A stretch of DNA of 64,000 bases from an uncultured Eubacteriales bacterium (GTDB taxonomy: Bacteria; Bacillota; Clostridia; Christensenellales; UBA1242), in the NCBI GenBank assembly GCA_948607205.1, contig CAPERS010000001.1:73804-137803 (forward strand), read 5' to 3'. This document shows positions 41,324-50,564 of the stretch, piece by piece (position 1 is the first letter of the stretch; every line of letters starts with the position of its first letter). The notes beneath the pieces were generated by a model, which did no database searches, was not told the origin of the DNA, and saw only the letters and a program-made list of their open reading frames with translations. Both the position numbers and the translations under genes were made by a program.

Positions 41324-44300
41324 ATAATCTCTCAAAACCAGCAAGGCCAGTTGCAAGCACGTCTGTCTGCTTTGATATTTGTTTTGCATACTCAAACAAT
41401 GTTACTTGCATTGGAAGATTGTTGTTGATGCCTTGAGCGTAGCGGAAACCATCATTGAAATCTTCGGCATTTCCGTAGGCATGCTTTATCCTTTCTCCAG
41501 CAACTGTCATAGAGGCATAACTTGATTTGACATAAACTCCGCTTTCACCTCCACAGAGAACACTTACCCATGTTGCAACACTGCCTTTTCCTGACATTTC
41601 ACAATTTGATGAGCAGTTTTCAATCAATAGGTCATTTTTATAATTCCTTGCGACTATTGCACCACTGAAACGAGAAGACCCATTTTTAAATATGATATTT
41701 CCATAGTTTGCACAAGAGGAAATGACTGTATTTTCACCCTCTGTCGAGCCAATTATGCCTGCAGTTGCGTCCACACCTTTTTTGTTGGAAACTTCTCCAT
41801 AATTGATACATTTTTCTATTATAATACCATTTCCAATACTTCTGCCTGCGATTCCACCATAATAGTAATCTGAACCTTCGTCAATATTTTCGATTGTTCC
41901 ATAGTTTATGCAACTTGAGATTTTACCGCCCAAAAGTCTTCCTGTGATTCCACCGCCATAGCAAGTCTTTATTGTTGCATAATTGACGCAATTTCTTACA
42001 ATTCCATTTGTTACACCAGCAATTCCTCCAGTGTTGCTGTAATTGTTTGTGCTTGTTATACTGCCTTCACCCACCAAACAATTTTCTATCACAACATTAT
42101 TATTGCAATTGCCTGCTATTCCGCCCACATATTGTAATCCTGTGATGTTAGCACTTTCAAGTCTAAGATTGTTAATTGTTGCGTTTTCTACATTACCAAA
42201 CAAGCCAGAATATTCAAAATATGTTTTATCTTTGGCATTCGCAAAATCTGAATACGTTGTAAGGTTTCTTATTACATAATCATCACCATCAAATCTTGTT
42301 CCTTTAAAAGATACACTTGGTAATATTCCTATTGGCATCCAATATCTGCCTGAAAGGTCAATATTGTTTGCAAGGCGGATTGTTTTGCCAGCAAAATCAT
42401 TGTCTTCAAAGTTAACCATATATGCAACCTTTCCAAGTTCTTCTGCACTCGAAATGAGATATGCTCCGCTTGCGTCGGTTGTAAGTTCAACATCTTTGCC
42501 GACTGATGACCAAGTTTCCACCCAGTTTGCTGTTATTGTGGTGTCGCTGTTGCCTGCAAGGAAATAGTAACCCAAATCAATCATTGAACTGTCACTGAAA
42601 TAACTTTCAACATTTGAGCCAAACGCGCAGTCATTGATAATGATAACATCTTTGATTTTACCTTTGAAATAACTGCCTACTGGACTTGAACCACTTCCCA
42701 CTTCTGCACCAATGAGCATTGAGTTTGTTGAGTTATAGCCAACTTTGTTGCTGTTAAAGATTGGAGTTTCTTGGATTTTCTCATTATCTATGAAAAGAGT
42801 GCCTTTTTGACCATCAAAAGTTAGGATGAAATTATGCCAGCCAGAAGTCAAACTTGACCATTTTTTGTTCGAAAAAAGTGAGTTGTATCCTTTGCCATAT
42901 TCATATATTGCACAGCAGATATTTCCGCTATTTGATTCAATATTCCAGCCACCGCTTTCTGTGCAAGAAATAATTCTCATGCTTGTGTCAGAAACGCCAT
43001 ATTCCGACCAGTTGTCCATGTATGCCCATGTGCTGAACAAAAATTTATCACTATACATGTGACTTCTTCCAATATTTACATAATCACTTGTGCCATTAAA
43101 GTTTTTTTCTTCCTTTAAATACTGTGGCTCAACCACATATCCACTTCCTGAAACTGACCAACCCGTGAAGATATAGCCCTGCCTTTTTGGCACTTGAAGT
43201 GAAACAAGATTTTTCTCTTTGACTGCTGAAATATGAGTTGTCACACCGTCGTTTATAACCAAGGAAAATTTATCAACTGTGACAAACTGTAAATTGACAT
43301 CAACGCGTTTATCAAGCACTTTGATTTTGATGTTTTTGCTCGTGCTTCCACTAGCTTCTGCAGACGAATCTGTCAAAACGTATCCTGAATATCGGATATC
43401 TCCGTTATACTTTATGTCATAAATCTCAACTGAAGAATCATAAGTAATCTCTTCAAAAAAGTCGCTGACATTTGTTTTACTAACGTTTCCATTGACTTTA
43501 ACTGAAAATGTAAAACCTGTATTTGCGTTGGTCGACTGATTGACATTGTCTAAATAATGATTGACATCAACATAATATTTGTTGATTTCCCACACGGCAT
43601 ACAAGTTAATAGAACCGTTTTGCGTTGTGGTCAAGTTGTTGACGCTTTGATTGTTTGAATAAACCACATCGCCACTTGAACTTGTTGCCCAACCTTTGAA
43701 TGAATAGCCTTTTTTTGTGAAAGAATTGCTTTTTAAGTTTTGCGCTGTTCCATATTTAAAATCCTGTGCACTCATTGACCCACTTCCACCATTGGCATGA
43801 AAGTTGACCTTGTATGAGTATGGCGTGTATTGAGCATATAATATAGCGCCCGGCTCTACAAAAGTTTTGAAAACCCAATTATTTCCATTTCTTTCAATAA
43901 CAATTTCTCCACCACTGCTTTTGGTATAAAATCCTTTTAAACTATAGCCAGGCTCTTCAAAATCGTTTACTATTGAACTGTTTTCGACATAATGAATACC
44001 ACAATTTTCTTCTATAACCCTTGCTTTTAATTTTAAGGTAGACGATAATGTATATGTATAACTTAATCTTGGATATATATATAAAACAGTATCAGATTCA
44101 GTGTTAGACGCAACAGAAAAAGATGAATTTGATATTGTAAGACTTGTATTTGTTATGTCTTCATTTATATAAATATCTTTTATGTAACTTTGACCTCTAA
44201 AATAACTAACAACTAGTCCAGATAATTTAATTTTGTTTTTAACTTTATCTTCGTTTCCTGATATGTCAACACTTAGACCAAAGCGCCTTTCTTTCTGCGA

Positions 44301-44708
44301 TAAAATCCCTATGGAAATACTGTAACTCCCAGACGCAGAAAATGATGAATCTTTTTCAGTTATAACGGCATTATAATCAAATTTTTTATTAACTGGAACA
44401 CTTAAATTTCCCATTTTATGCTTATCACTGCCCCAATTATTATGATAATAAACCCTTGCATCTGATAGATTTACAGCCAAAGTGGATTGACTTGAAATTG
44501 AGCCATCACTATTTATTGAATTATAATAACATTCAACAGGGCTAAGTTTTATGCTTGCTGAAGATGTTGACGCCGCAACAGCCACATCTTTATCAGTATT
44601 AAGTGGCTCATTCTTTTCTTGACCAGAAAAAATAACAATCAAGCCGGCTGAAAGACAAAAGGCAAAAACAAAAAAAATTGAAAATAATAATTTTTGTGTT
44701 TTTTTCAA
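41322..44708 (-). CDS. Large InlB-repeat / LamG / GLUG surface protein under a phase-variable-type promoter
   Basis: About 1128 residues. A signal/anchor segment (LLFSIFFVFAFCLSAGLIVIF) is followed by a unique domain. An InlB B-type repeat lies at about 300-375 (YKVNFHANGGSGSMSAQDFK, FKGWATSSSGDVVYSN), a LamG/concanavalin-like domain at about 545-715 (FNGTSDYVNIGRSHMYSDKF, GWHNFILTFDGQKGTLFID), then GLUG repeats (QYVGGIAGNCNNNVVIENC, NTGGIAGVTNGIVRNCVNY, YGGGITGRLLGGKISSCINY). The C-terminal tail HAYGNAEDFNDGFRYAQGIN matches that of the 19103-21574 protein. TTG at 44708 is chosen (9 nt after AAGGAGG); GTG at 44714 is possible. No sortase motif. Its promoter spacer holds a G8 run. Confidence 0.85.
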   Translation of the reverse strand: MKKTQKLLFSIFFVFAFCLSAGLIVIFSGQEKNEPLNTDKDVAVAASTSSASIKLSPVECYYNSINSDGSISSQSTLAVNLSDARVYYHNNWGSDKHKMGNLSVPVNKKFDYNAVITEKDSSFSASGSYSISIGILSQKERRFGLSVDISGNEDKVKNKIKLSGLVVSYFRGQSYIKDIYINEDITNTSLTISNSSFSVASNTESDTVLYIYPRLSYTYTLSSTLKLKARVIEENCGIHYVENSSIVNDFEEPGYSLKGFYTKSSGGEIVIERNGNNWVFKTFVEPGAILYAQYTPYSYKVNFHANGGSGSMSAQDFKYGTAQNLKSNSFTKKGYSFKGWATSSSGDVVYSNNQSVNNLTTTQNGSINLYAVWEINKYYVDVNHYLDNVNQSTNANTGFTFSVKVNGNVSKTNVSDFFEEITYDSSVEIYDIKYNGDIRYSGYVLTDSSAEASGSTSKNIKIKVLDKRVDVNLQFVTVDKFSLVINDGVTTHISAVKEKNLVSLQVPKRQGYIFTGWSVSGSGYVVEPQYLKEEKNFNGTSDYVNIGRSHMYSDKFLFSTWAYMDNWSEYGVSDTSMRIISCTESGGWNIESNSGNICCAIYEYGKGYNSLFSNKKWSSLTSGWHNFILTFDGQKGTLFIDNEKIQETPIFNSNKVGYNSTNSMLIGAEVGSGSSPVGSYFKGKIKDVIIINDCAFGSNVESYFSDSSMIDLGYYFLAGNSDTTITANWVETWSSVGKDVELTTDASGAYLISSAEELGKVAYMVNFEDNDFAGKTIRLANNIDLSGRYWMPIGILPSVSFKGTRFDGDDYVIRNLTTYSDFANAKDKTYFEYSGLFGNVENATINNLRLESANITGLQYVGGIAGNCNNNVVIENCLVGEGSITSTNNYSNTGGIAGVTNGIVRNCVNYATIKTCYGGGITGRLLGGKISSCINYGTIENIDEGSDYYYGGIAGRSIGNGIIIEKCINYGEVSNKKGVDATAGIIGSTEGENTVISSCANYGNIIFKNGSSRFSGAIVARNYKNDLLIENCSSNCEMSGKGSVATWVSVLCGGESGVYVKSSYASMTVAGERIKHAYGNAEDFNDGFRYAQGINNNLPMQVTLFEYAKQISKQTDVLATGLAGFERL

Positions 44709-44736
44709 AACCACAGCCCTCCTTTTTCTTTATTTT

Positions 44737-44766
44737 AGTATACCTCAAAATCCCCCCCCTAGTCAA
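44737..44766 (-). promoter_or_regulatory. Promoter with G8 tract in an 18-nt spacer (surface protein)
   Basis: Leftwards: TTGACT (44766-44761), 18-nt spacer, TATACT (44742-44737). Bases 44759-44752 of the spacer are eight G on the transcribed-sense strand. One base fewer would give the optimal 17-nt spacing. Confidence 0.8.
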
Positions 44767-45008
44767 CTAAATCCGACAGAAAAACCACGCTTTTTTTGCG
44801 TTTCCGTTTTGCAAGAAAGGCTATGCTGGTGATTTAGATTAAGTTGAATTAAAAATGTTTAAATTCCTGTTTTTACCAAACAAAAATCAAGAACGATTTT
44901 GCCTATTAAAATATTTGAAACTGCATAAAAAAACTTTCATCATTTTATTCTTGTGTAATAAAAAAAAGACCTGCAAAGAGGTCTTTTAAGGAAGGATTGG
45001 CAATTCCC
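44767..45008. other. Non-coding gap with sipL terminator
   Basis: No gene is supported. AAAAGACCT-N6-AGGTCTTTT (44964-44988) is a terminator for the SPOCS/LysM gene read leftwards; the rest is AT-rich. Confidence 0.6.
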
Positions 45009-46523
45009 TTATTTTGTTTTTTGATAATAGAGCACGATGCCTGCGTCTTCAGCAAGAGGGAAAACAACATCGGGATTTTGAGCAAGAATAACTTCTTCTT
45101 TAACTTTTGCTTCTTTGGCGATATCCCAAAGTTCTTTTCCTGCCTGACCATAGACAAGTTCCATTGCATAATCCTTTTCTGGATAGGCTTCAACTGTTTC
45201 CGCTTCGGTGATAACGCTTGAAAGCACATTGTGACAATAGTTCACTGCTATTTTAACTTTTGCGTCATAGAAAATTTCCCTACCCTTTTTGGCAACAACA
45301 TCAACATCACAAATGATTGCATCAACTGTCAAAGTCCCGTCTGGATTTGCAACATTAAATTTGTCAGAAACTGAGAATGGGATGTCGAGTTGAACACTGT
45401 TTAGAGAATTGTCTTCATCGTTGAGATAGATGACATAAGTTTTTGCGATACCTTCAATCACAACTTCGCCATTAGCAAGATAACTGCTTGTGACAGTCAC
45501 ACTGTTTCCGCCAACAAAAAGGATTTTGTCAATGCGAGGTTTGTCTTCCTCCAAAGTGAGAGAGCCATCAATTTTTCCTTCAACAACTTCACTTTTGCAA
45601 ACTCTTGTCATGTCAAAAGAAGAAGTTGTGACTTTGATTTCATTTTGAGTGCTGTAAAGGTCTTTGATAACCTGAACGCTTGCCTCTTCATAGGCTTTAA
45701 CTTGAATGCAAATTGGAACGCTTAAACTTAAAACTGCACCTTTTTCGCTTTCATTGACTTCAATCACAACATTGTCGCGCTTGACTGATGCATAGCCTTC
45801 AACAAGGCTTTCTCTTGTTGCGCCTTCAAGTTCAACTTCTTCCTTGAATGCCTCAGTCACATAGCCACTTTCAAACTTGCCTTCGTCTGTCACATACAAA
45901 ACGCGAGTCACAACATCGCCAGAAACTGAAACAAAATTCACTCCGCTTTCAACATTTTTCACAATAACTTGGCTTTCGCCGAGCAAAATTGTCTTCACAT
46001 TTCCACGAGGAGAGAGTTCACTGCTCACAGTTGCTGTTTCACTTGCTTCACCGATAAGTCTGATAACATTTATATCTTCGCTTTTAAAGCAAACATCTTG
46101 GTCGTCAGTTTTGATTGATTGAATTTCTTGGCTGTGAATAACTTGACCATTTTGCTCAATTTGACAAACAAATCTGAAACTGTCAGCGCTCACACTTGAA
46201 ACTTCACAATCAATCACTTTAACATTGATAATTGCTTTGTCGCCAGTTGAAATGTTGTCACCTTCAAACTTTGAAGTGAATGGACAGCAAGACTTGGCGC
46301 AAAGTGTTTCGCCATTTTCATTGAGATAGACAACATTAACATCAACGCAACCTGCAAAATTGATGACGCCGTTTAAAACCTCACATGTGTTGACTATTGC
46401 GTCAGTTGTGAGTGCAAGAAGTTTTGTTGCACAATCAACAGAAACAGCACAATCAACAGAAAACTCTCCTCTGTTTAACTTTTCTTTTTTCACAATGTTA
46501 AAATTGTTACTTTCAAATGCCAT
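45009..46523 (-). CDS. sipL: SPOCS (DUF3794) and LysM domain spore-coat protein, SipL-like
   Basis: 504 residues. Repeated DUF3794/SPOCS-type beta domains occupy most of the protein (ALTTDAIVNTCEVLNGVINF, RVLYVTDEGKFESGYVTEAF, DKILFVGGNSVTVTSSYLAN regions), and a LysM domain closes it (GKELWDIAKEAKVKEEVILA, QNPDV). This architecture and length match SipL of Clostridioides difficile, which binds SpoIVA and anchors the coat around the forespore. The ATG at 46523 follows GGAGGGG. It is divergent from veg, and a DUF3794/LysM gene beside veg is a common clostridial arrangement. Confidence 0.86.
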   Translation of the reverse strand: MAFESNNFNIVKKEKLNRGEFSVDCAVSVDCATKLLALTTDAIVNTCEVLNGVINFAGCVDVNVVYLNENGETLCAKSCCPFTSKFEGDNISTGDKAIINVKVIDCEVSSVSADSFRFVCQIEQNGQVIHSQEIQSIKTDDQDVCFKSEDINVIRLIGEASETATVSSELSPRGNVKTILLGESQVIVKNVESGVNFVSVSGDVVTRVLYVTDEGKFESGYVTEAFKEEVELEGATRESLVEGYASVKRDNVVIEVNESEKGAVLSLSVPICIQVKAYEEASVQVIKDLYSTQNEIKVTTSSFDMTRVCKSEVVEGKIDGSLTLEEDKPRIDKILFVGGNSVTVTSSYLANGEVVIEGIAKTYVIYLNDEDNSLNSVQLDIPFSVSDKFNVANPDGTLTVDAIICDVDVVAKKGREIFYDAKVKIAVNYCHNVLSSVITEAETVEAYPEKDYAMELVYGQAGKELWDIAKEAKVKEEVILAQNPDVVFPLAEDAGIVLYYQKTK

Positions 46524-46643
46524 TTTCCCCTCCATGATTTACACGATATCTTACGATGGAAAAACAAAAAGTATGACTAAAATGTTTAAAAAGTTTTTCT
46601 TTTGGCAAAAAATATTTCAGATATTTAATTAAGGAGTTATTAT

Positions 46644-46871
46644 ATGAGAAAAATTAACTTAGGACTTGACGAGGTCAAAGAGAAGATAAAAGCGCTTAAA
46701 GGCAACGAGGTTGAAATGAACATAAATCGCGGACGAAAAAAAATTGACACCATAAACGGAGTGATAAAGGATGTTTATCCAAGTGTTTTCACTGTCAAGA
46801 CTGAAGCGCAAGGTCAAATTCAAACCTTTTCATATTTTGATGTTATGTGTGGAAATGTTGTGATATTATAA
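46644..46871 (+). CDS. veg: Veg family protein
   Basis: A 75-residue small beta-barrel-like protein. GLDEVKEKIKALKGNEVEMN, then NRGRKKIDTINGVIKDVYPS and VFTVKTEAQGQIQTFSYFDV are the conserved family blocks. In B. subtilis Veg is highly transcribed and affects biofilm matrix regulation and germination. AAGGAG precedes the ATG. A hairpin terminator follows. Confidence 0.92.
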   Translation: MRKINLGLDEVKEKIKALKGNEVEMNINRGRKKIDTINGVIKDVYPSVFTVKTEAQGQIQTFSYFDVMCGNVVIL

Positions 46872-46966
46872 TTATTTATTGAGATTTATTTTAATTTATT
46901 ATAATAATCTTTTATTATATATAATTCTATACTTAAAGCATTTAACATTTATAAAATTATGATAAC

Positions 46967-46991
46967 AAAAAAAGCATCACCGATGCTTTTT
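46967..46991. terminator. Bidirectional terminator between veg and rpe
   Basis: AAAAAGCATC-ACCG-GATGCTTTTT, 10-bp stem and 4-nt loop between converging genes. Confidence 0.88.
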
Positions 46992-47655
46992 ATTTATTTT
47001 TAAGTTTTTTGACCATTTCTTCTCTATTTTCTGCTTTGAAAATGCAACTTCCACTGACAAGAATATCGACGCCAGTGTTTATAAGACTTTTTGCATTGCT
47101 CTCGTTTACGCCACCGTCCACTTCAATTTTGAAGTTAAGTCCGTTTTGGTCACGGAAACGTGCAATCTCTTTTATTTTATCAAGAGTTTCAGGAATAAAC
47201 TTTTGTCCACTCATGCCCGGCTCAACACTCATTATCAGAAGCACATCGATGTTATAGCAGAAAAGTCTGACATCTTTGAACTCAGTTTCAGGTTTGATTG
47301 AAAGCCCTGCCAAAGTTTTATTAGCATGAATAAAGTCAATCGCCTTGACAATGTCATCGTGTTTTGAAAAGGCTTCATAATGCACTGTTAAGATGTTTGC
47401 TCCCGCTTTTATATAATTTTCAAGTGAGGCATAAGGTTCATTTGTCATAAGGTGAACATCAAGCATACAACTTGTGTTTTGGTTGATGTTTGAAACAAGC
47501 GTATGGTCAAAAGTTTTGTTGGAAACAAAAATTCCATCCATCACATCACAATGAATCATGTCAGCAATTATCTGAATTGATTTGGTGTATTCAATTATGC
47601 CTTGATAACTTTTAACTGGGTCAGTTGAAACTGAAATGTAGGTTTGCTTTTCCAT
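46990..47655 (-). CDS. rpe: Ribulose-phosphate 3-epimerase
   Basis: Pentose-phosphate pathway enzyme interconverting ribulose-5-P and xylulose-5-P. 221 residues from the ATG at 47655 (AAAGGAGAA upstream). TIM-barrel motifs: IHCDVMDGIFVSNKTF (metal His/Asp), LDVHLMTNEP, VHYEAF, LIMSVEPGMSGQKFIPETLD and VDGGVNESNAKSLINTGVDI in part. The first residues (EKQTYISVSTD) differ from the usual PSILSAD start, so the family branch is somewhat divergent. It sits at the end of rlmN-rsgA-rpe. The longer frame to 47742 overlaps rsgA. Confidence 0.9.
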   Translation of the reverse strand: MEKQTYISVSTDPVKSYQGIIEYTKSIQIIADMIHCDVMDGIFVSNKTFDHTLVSNINQNTSCMLDVHLMTNEPYASLENYIKAGANILTVHYEAFSKHDDIVKAIDFIHANKTLAGLSIKPETEFKDVRLFCYNIDVLLIMSVEPGMSGQKFIPETLDKIKEIARFRDQNGLNFKIEVDGGVNESNAKSLINTGVDILVSGSCIFKAENREEMVKKLKNK

Positions 47656-47665
47656 AATTTCTCCT

Positions 47666-48505
47666 TTAATATTTTTTGAACTGTTGAAGTTCTTGCAGAA
47701 TTTTAAGATAATTTGAATAGCGAGTTTTTGAAATTTCACCACTCTTCACACCTTCTATTATACCACACTTATCATGCTTTTGGTGCAGACAAGAAGAAAA
47801 TTTGCAAAATTGTCTAAACTTCAAAAAGTCAGGGTAATAGGTTGAAAGTTCGCGTGGACTAAGTTCACTGACCATGGAAAGTTCAAGCATTGAAAATCCA
47901 GCCGTATCAGCCAAAAAACCTTTGTCAAACTCAAACAGTTCAACCAATCTGGTTGTTTGTTTGCCACGTTGAACTTTGACTGAAAGGTCGCCAACTTCAC
48001 AGACGTCTCTTCCAACCAAAGAATTTAAAATTGAAGATTTTCCAACAGCGCTTTGCCCTGCAAGAGCGCACGTTCCTTGAATTTCAGTTTTTAACTCTTC
48101 AAAACTTTGATTTTTTGTTGAGATTTCAATAACTTTGCAAACATTTTGGTATATCTCTTTTGTCTGACTTAAAAACTCAGCACTTGCGATATCAATCTTG
48201 TTGACAACAATGATTGGCTCAATCCCATTGATAAAAGCATAAACAAGCATTTTGTCAATCAGCACAAAGTCTGGCTTTGGAACTGGCGCAATCACCAAGA
48301 AAAGTCTGTCAAGATTGGCAAGCGGAGGCCTTATCAACAGATTTTTTCTTGGTTTAATTTTCTCAATTGTTTTGTCAAATTCAACATAATCCCCAACAAA
48401 AATCCCTTGTTTTTTTAGTGTTCCTTTGCCATTAACGTCAAACTTTTTTCGGTCGGAGAGCACAGTGAAAAGGTTTGCATTTTTCTTTATTATAAGTCCT
48501 TCCAT
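47666..48505 (-). CDS. rsgA: Ribosome small subunit-dependent GTPase RsgA
   Basis: Circularly permuted GTPase assisting 30S maturation. 279 residues. The OB-fold N-terminus is followed by G-motifs in permuted order: IVVNKIDIA (G4), ALAGQSAVGKSSILNSLVG (G1), and FLADTAGFS (G3). The C-terminal zinc finger is FCKFSSCLHQKHDKCGI. The ATG shares one base with the rlmN stop (TAATG) and follows GGGGAGG, so the two are translationally coupled. In many Firmicutes prpC-prkC separate these genes; they are absent here. Confidence 0.95.
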   Translation of the reverse strand: MEGLIIKKNANLFTVLSDRKKFDVNGKGTLKKQGIFVGDYVEFDKTIEKIKPRKNLLIRPPLANLDRLFLVIAPVPKPDFVLIDKMLVYAFINGIEPIIVVNKIDIASAEFLSQTKEIYQNVCKVIEISTKNQSFEELKTEIQGTCALAGQSAVGKSSILNSLVGRDVCEVGDLSVKVQRGKQTTRLVELFEFDKGFLADTAGFSMLELSMVSELSPRELSTYYPDFLKFRQFCKFSSCLHQKHDKCGIIEGVKSGEISKTRYSNYLKILQELQQFKKY

Positions 48506-49533
48506 TAAACCTCCCCGCGAAGTATCTGATTTCGCAATTGCCCACAAGCACCGCCAATATCTTCGCCAAGCGTTCTTCGAACAGTCGCTGAAATCCTTTC
48601 TTTTTCAAGAGCATCTTTGAACGCATAGCATTCCTCTCTTGAAGTTGATTTAAGCGTTCTTTCCTTGACCTCATTGAGTGGAATTATGTTCACATGGCAA
48701 GAAAAACCACGCAAAAGCAAGCCCAGTTCTTTTGCACATTGAAGTGAATTGTTGACATTTTTTATGAGAGTATATTCAAACACAATTCGTCTTCCTGTTT
48801 TGTTGAAATAATATTTGCATGCCTCGATAATTTCGCTTATCGAGTGAACATTTGCAATCGGCATTGACTTTTTCCTGACTTCATCATTTGAGGCATGCAA
48901 AGAAATTGTCAAAGTGACTGAAAAGCCATCGTCTGCCAACGCATATATTTTTGGCACAAGACCGCAAGTTGAAAGAGAGATATTTCGCTGACTTATATTG
49001 ATGCCATCTTCGCTTGAAACAAGGCTCAAAAATTTGGTCACTTCATCATAATTGTCAAGCGGTTCACCACTTCCCATAAGCACGAGATTGGTTATCTTTC
49101 TGTTTTTTGCATCTCCGCCAATGTCACGATTAACCAAAAGCACCTGTCCAAGCATTTCACCTGAAGAAAGATTTCTGATAAGCCCTTTCAGTGTAGAAGC
49201 ACAAAACTTACAACCCATTCGACAACCAACTTGAGTTGAAAGGCAAAGTGTGTTTCCGTGCTTATATTTCATCAAAACCCCTTCCACAATATTACCGTCT
49301 TCAAAAGAAAAAACATATTTTATTGTGCCATCTCGGCTTGTGAACTTACGCTCTATTTTATATTTTGGATAATTATCAATAATTTCCTTTGGAAGAACCT
49401 TTGGAAGAACTGTGATTTCGCTCAAAGATTTTCCTGCATAAATGCCATCAAAAAGTTGCTGACCTCTAAATGCAGGCAAGCCCAGATTTTTAACAAATTC
49501 TTGCATTTCTTTTTTAGTTAAATCTGATAACAT
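48505..49533 (-). CDS. rlmN: Dual-specificity RNA methyltransferase RlmN
   Basis: Radical-SAM enzyme that C2-methylates A2503 of 23S rRNA and A37 of tRNAs. 342 residues. GCRMGCKFCAS provides the CxxxCxxC iron-sulfur cluster; NLVLMGSGEPLDNYDEV and SLHASNDEVR are conserved SAM-domain blocks; the C-terminal LGEDIGGACGQLR contains the second catalytic cysteine. AAGGAG upstream of the ATG. Followed directly by rsgA. Confidence 0.96.
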   Translation of the reverse strand: MLSDLTKKEMQEFVKNLGLPAFRGQQLFDGIYAGKSLSEITVLPKVLPKEIIDNYPKYKIERKFTSRDGTIKYVFSFEDGNIVEGVLMKYKHGNTLCLSTQVGCRMGCKFCASTLKGLIRNLSSGEMLGQVLLVNRDIGGDAKNRKITNLVLMGSGEPLDNYDEVTKFLSLVSSEDGINISQRNISLSTCGLVPKIYALADDGFSVTLTISLHASNDEVRKKSMPIANVHSISEIIEACKYYFNKTGRRIVFEYTLIKNVNNSLQCAKELGLLLRGFSCHVNIIPLNEVKERTLKSTSREECYAFKDALEKERISATVRRTLGEDIGGACGQLRNQILRGEV

Positions 49534-49641
49534 CTTTCTCCTTGTTGTAAATCTTTGATTTGATGAAATATATTTTTTTTAACTTAAAATCAATATTTTT
49601 TTATATTTTTTATTTATCTTGAATAATTTCTTAATTAAATT

Positions 49642-50562
49642 TTAAATATTTATTTTCTTTCCTTCGATATTAAAGCCGTTTAAAAAGTCCTTTCCGCTGA
49701 CCATTTTGCCACTTTTGCTTTGACAAGACAAAACCTCAATCGCTCCATTTTTGCATGAAAGAACAAATCTTTTTTTGCCTTCAATAACATTGCAAGGCTC
49801 GAAATTCTTTCCACAAAACTCTGACGAAACATCTTTAAGGTTTTGAACTTTCAGCCTTTGTCCGTCAATCATTAAGTAAACGCCATATTCATTAAGAGCG
49901 CGTGACTTATTCACAAGTTCAGTCGCTGTTAAATTTAAATCAAGAAAACAATCTTCCTTTTGCACTTTCTTGCAGAATGTCGCTTTTTCTTCATCTTGAT
50001 TTACCGACGTAATTTCTCCTTTTTCGAACTTATCAAGCACATCAATAAGCAAATCTCCTCCAATTTCAACCAGTCTTTTTTCAAGTGAAGTATAATTGTC
50101 GTCTTCTTCAATTTTGACTTTTTGTTGTGCATAAATTGCGCCTGCGTCGACGGCTCTTACCACATTCATAATTGTCACGCCAGTTTGGGTATCACCGGCA
50201 AGAAGTGCAGATTGAATGGGTGTTGCTCCTCGATATTTTGGCAAAAGCGACGGATGAACGTTTATGCAAGGAGCAAGCGAAAGAAAATTATCTCGCAAAA
50301 TTTGACCAAAAGATGCCGTGACTGAAATGTCAAACTCCACTTTTTTTATTTCCTCAATGTGTTCACAAACCTTTTCAAAATCAAAAACTTTGATGTTGTT
50401 TTCTTTTGCAAAAGCTTTGACATCGGTTGGCAAAAGCTTGTGTCCACGGCCACTTGGTCTGTCAGGTTGAGTGACAACCGCAACCACTTCATGATTTGAC
50501 TTTAAAATCCTTTTCAAAATTTCAACTGAAAATTTAGGACTACCCAAAAATAATACTTTCAT
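49642..50562 (-). CDS. fmt: Methionyl-tRNA formyltransferase
   Basis: Formylates initiator Met-tRNA. 306 residues from the ATG at 50562 (GAGGTG upstream; an in-frame GTG at 50568 overlaps def). Motifs: VLFLGSPKFSVEILKRIL, VTQPDRPSGRG, and the folate-site INVHPSLLPKYRGATPIQSA, then GVTIMNVVRAVDAG. The C-terminal OB-like tRNA-binding domain is present. It follows def immediately, the conserved def-fmt pair. Confidence 0.96.
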   Translation of the reverse strand: MKVLFLGSPKFSVEILKRILKSNHEVVAVVTQPDRPSGRGHKLLPTDVKAFAKENNIKVFDFEKVCEHIEEIKKVEFDISVTASFGQILRDNFLSLAPCINVHPSLLPKYRGATPIQSALLAGDTQTGVTIMNVVRAVDAGAIYAQQKVKIEEDDNYTSLEKRLVEIGGDLLIDVLDKFEKGEITSVNQDEEKATFCKKVQKEDCFLDLNLTATELVNKSRALNEYGVYLMIDGQRLKVQNLKDVSSEFCGKNFEPCNVIEGKKRFVLSCKNGAIEVLSCQSKSGKMVSGKDFLNGFNIEGKKINI

Positions 50563-50564
50563 TT

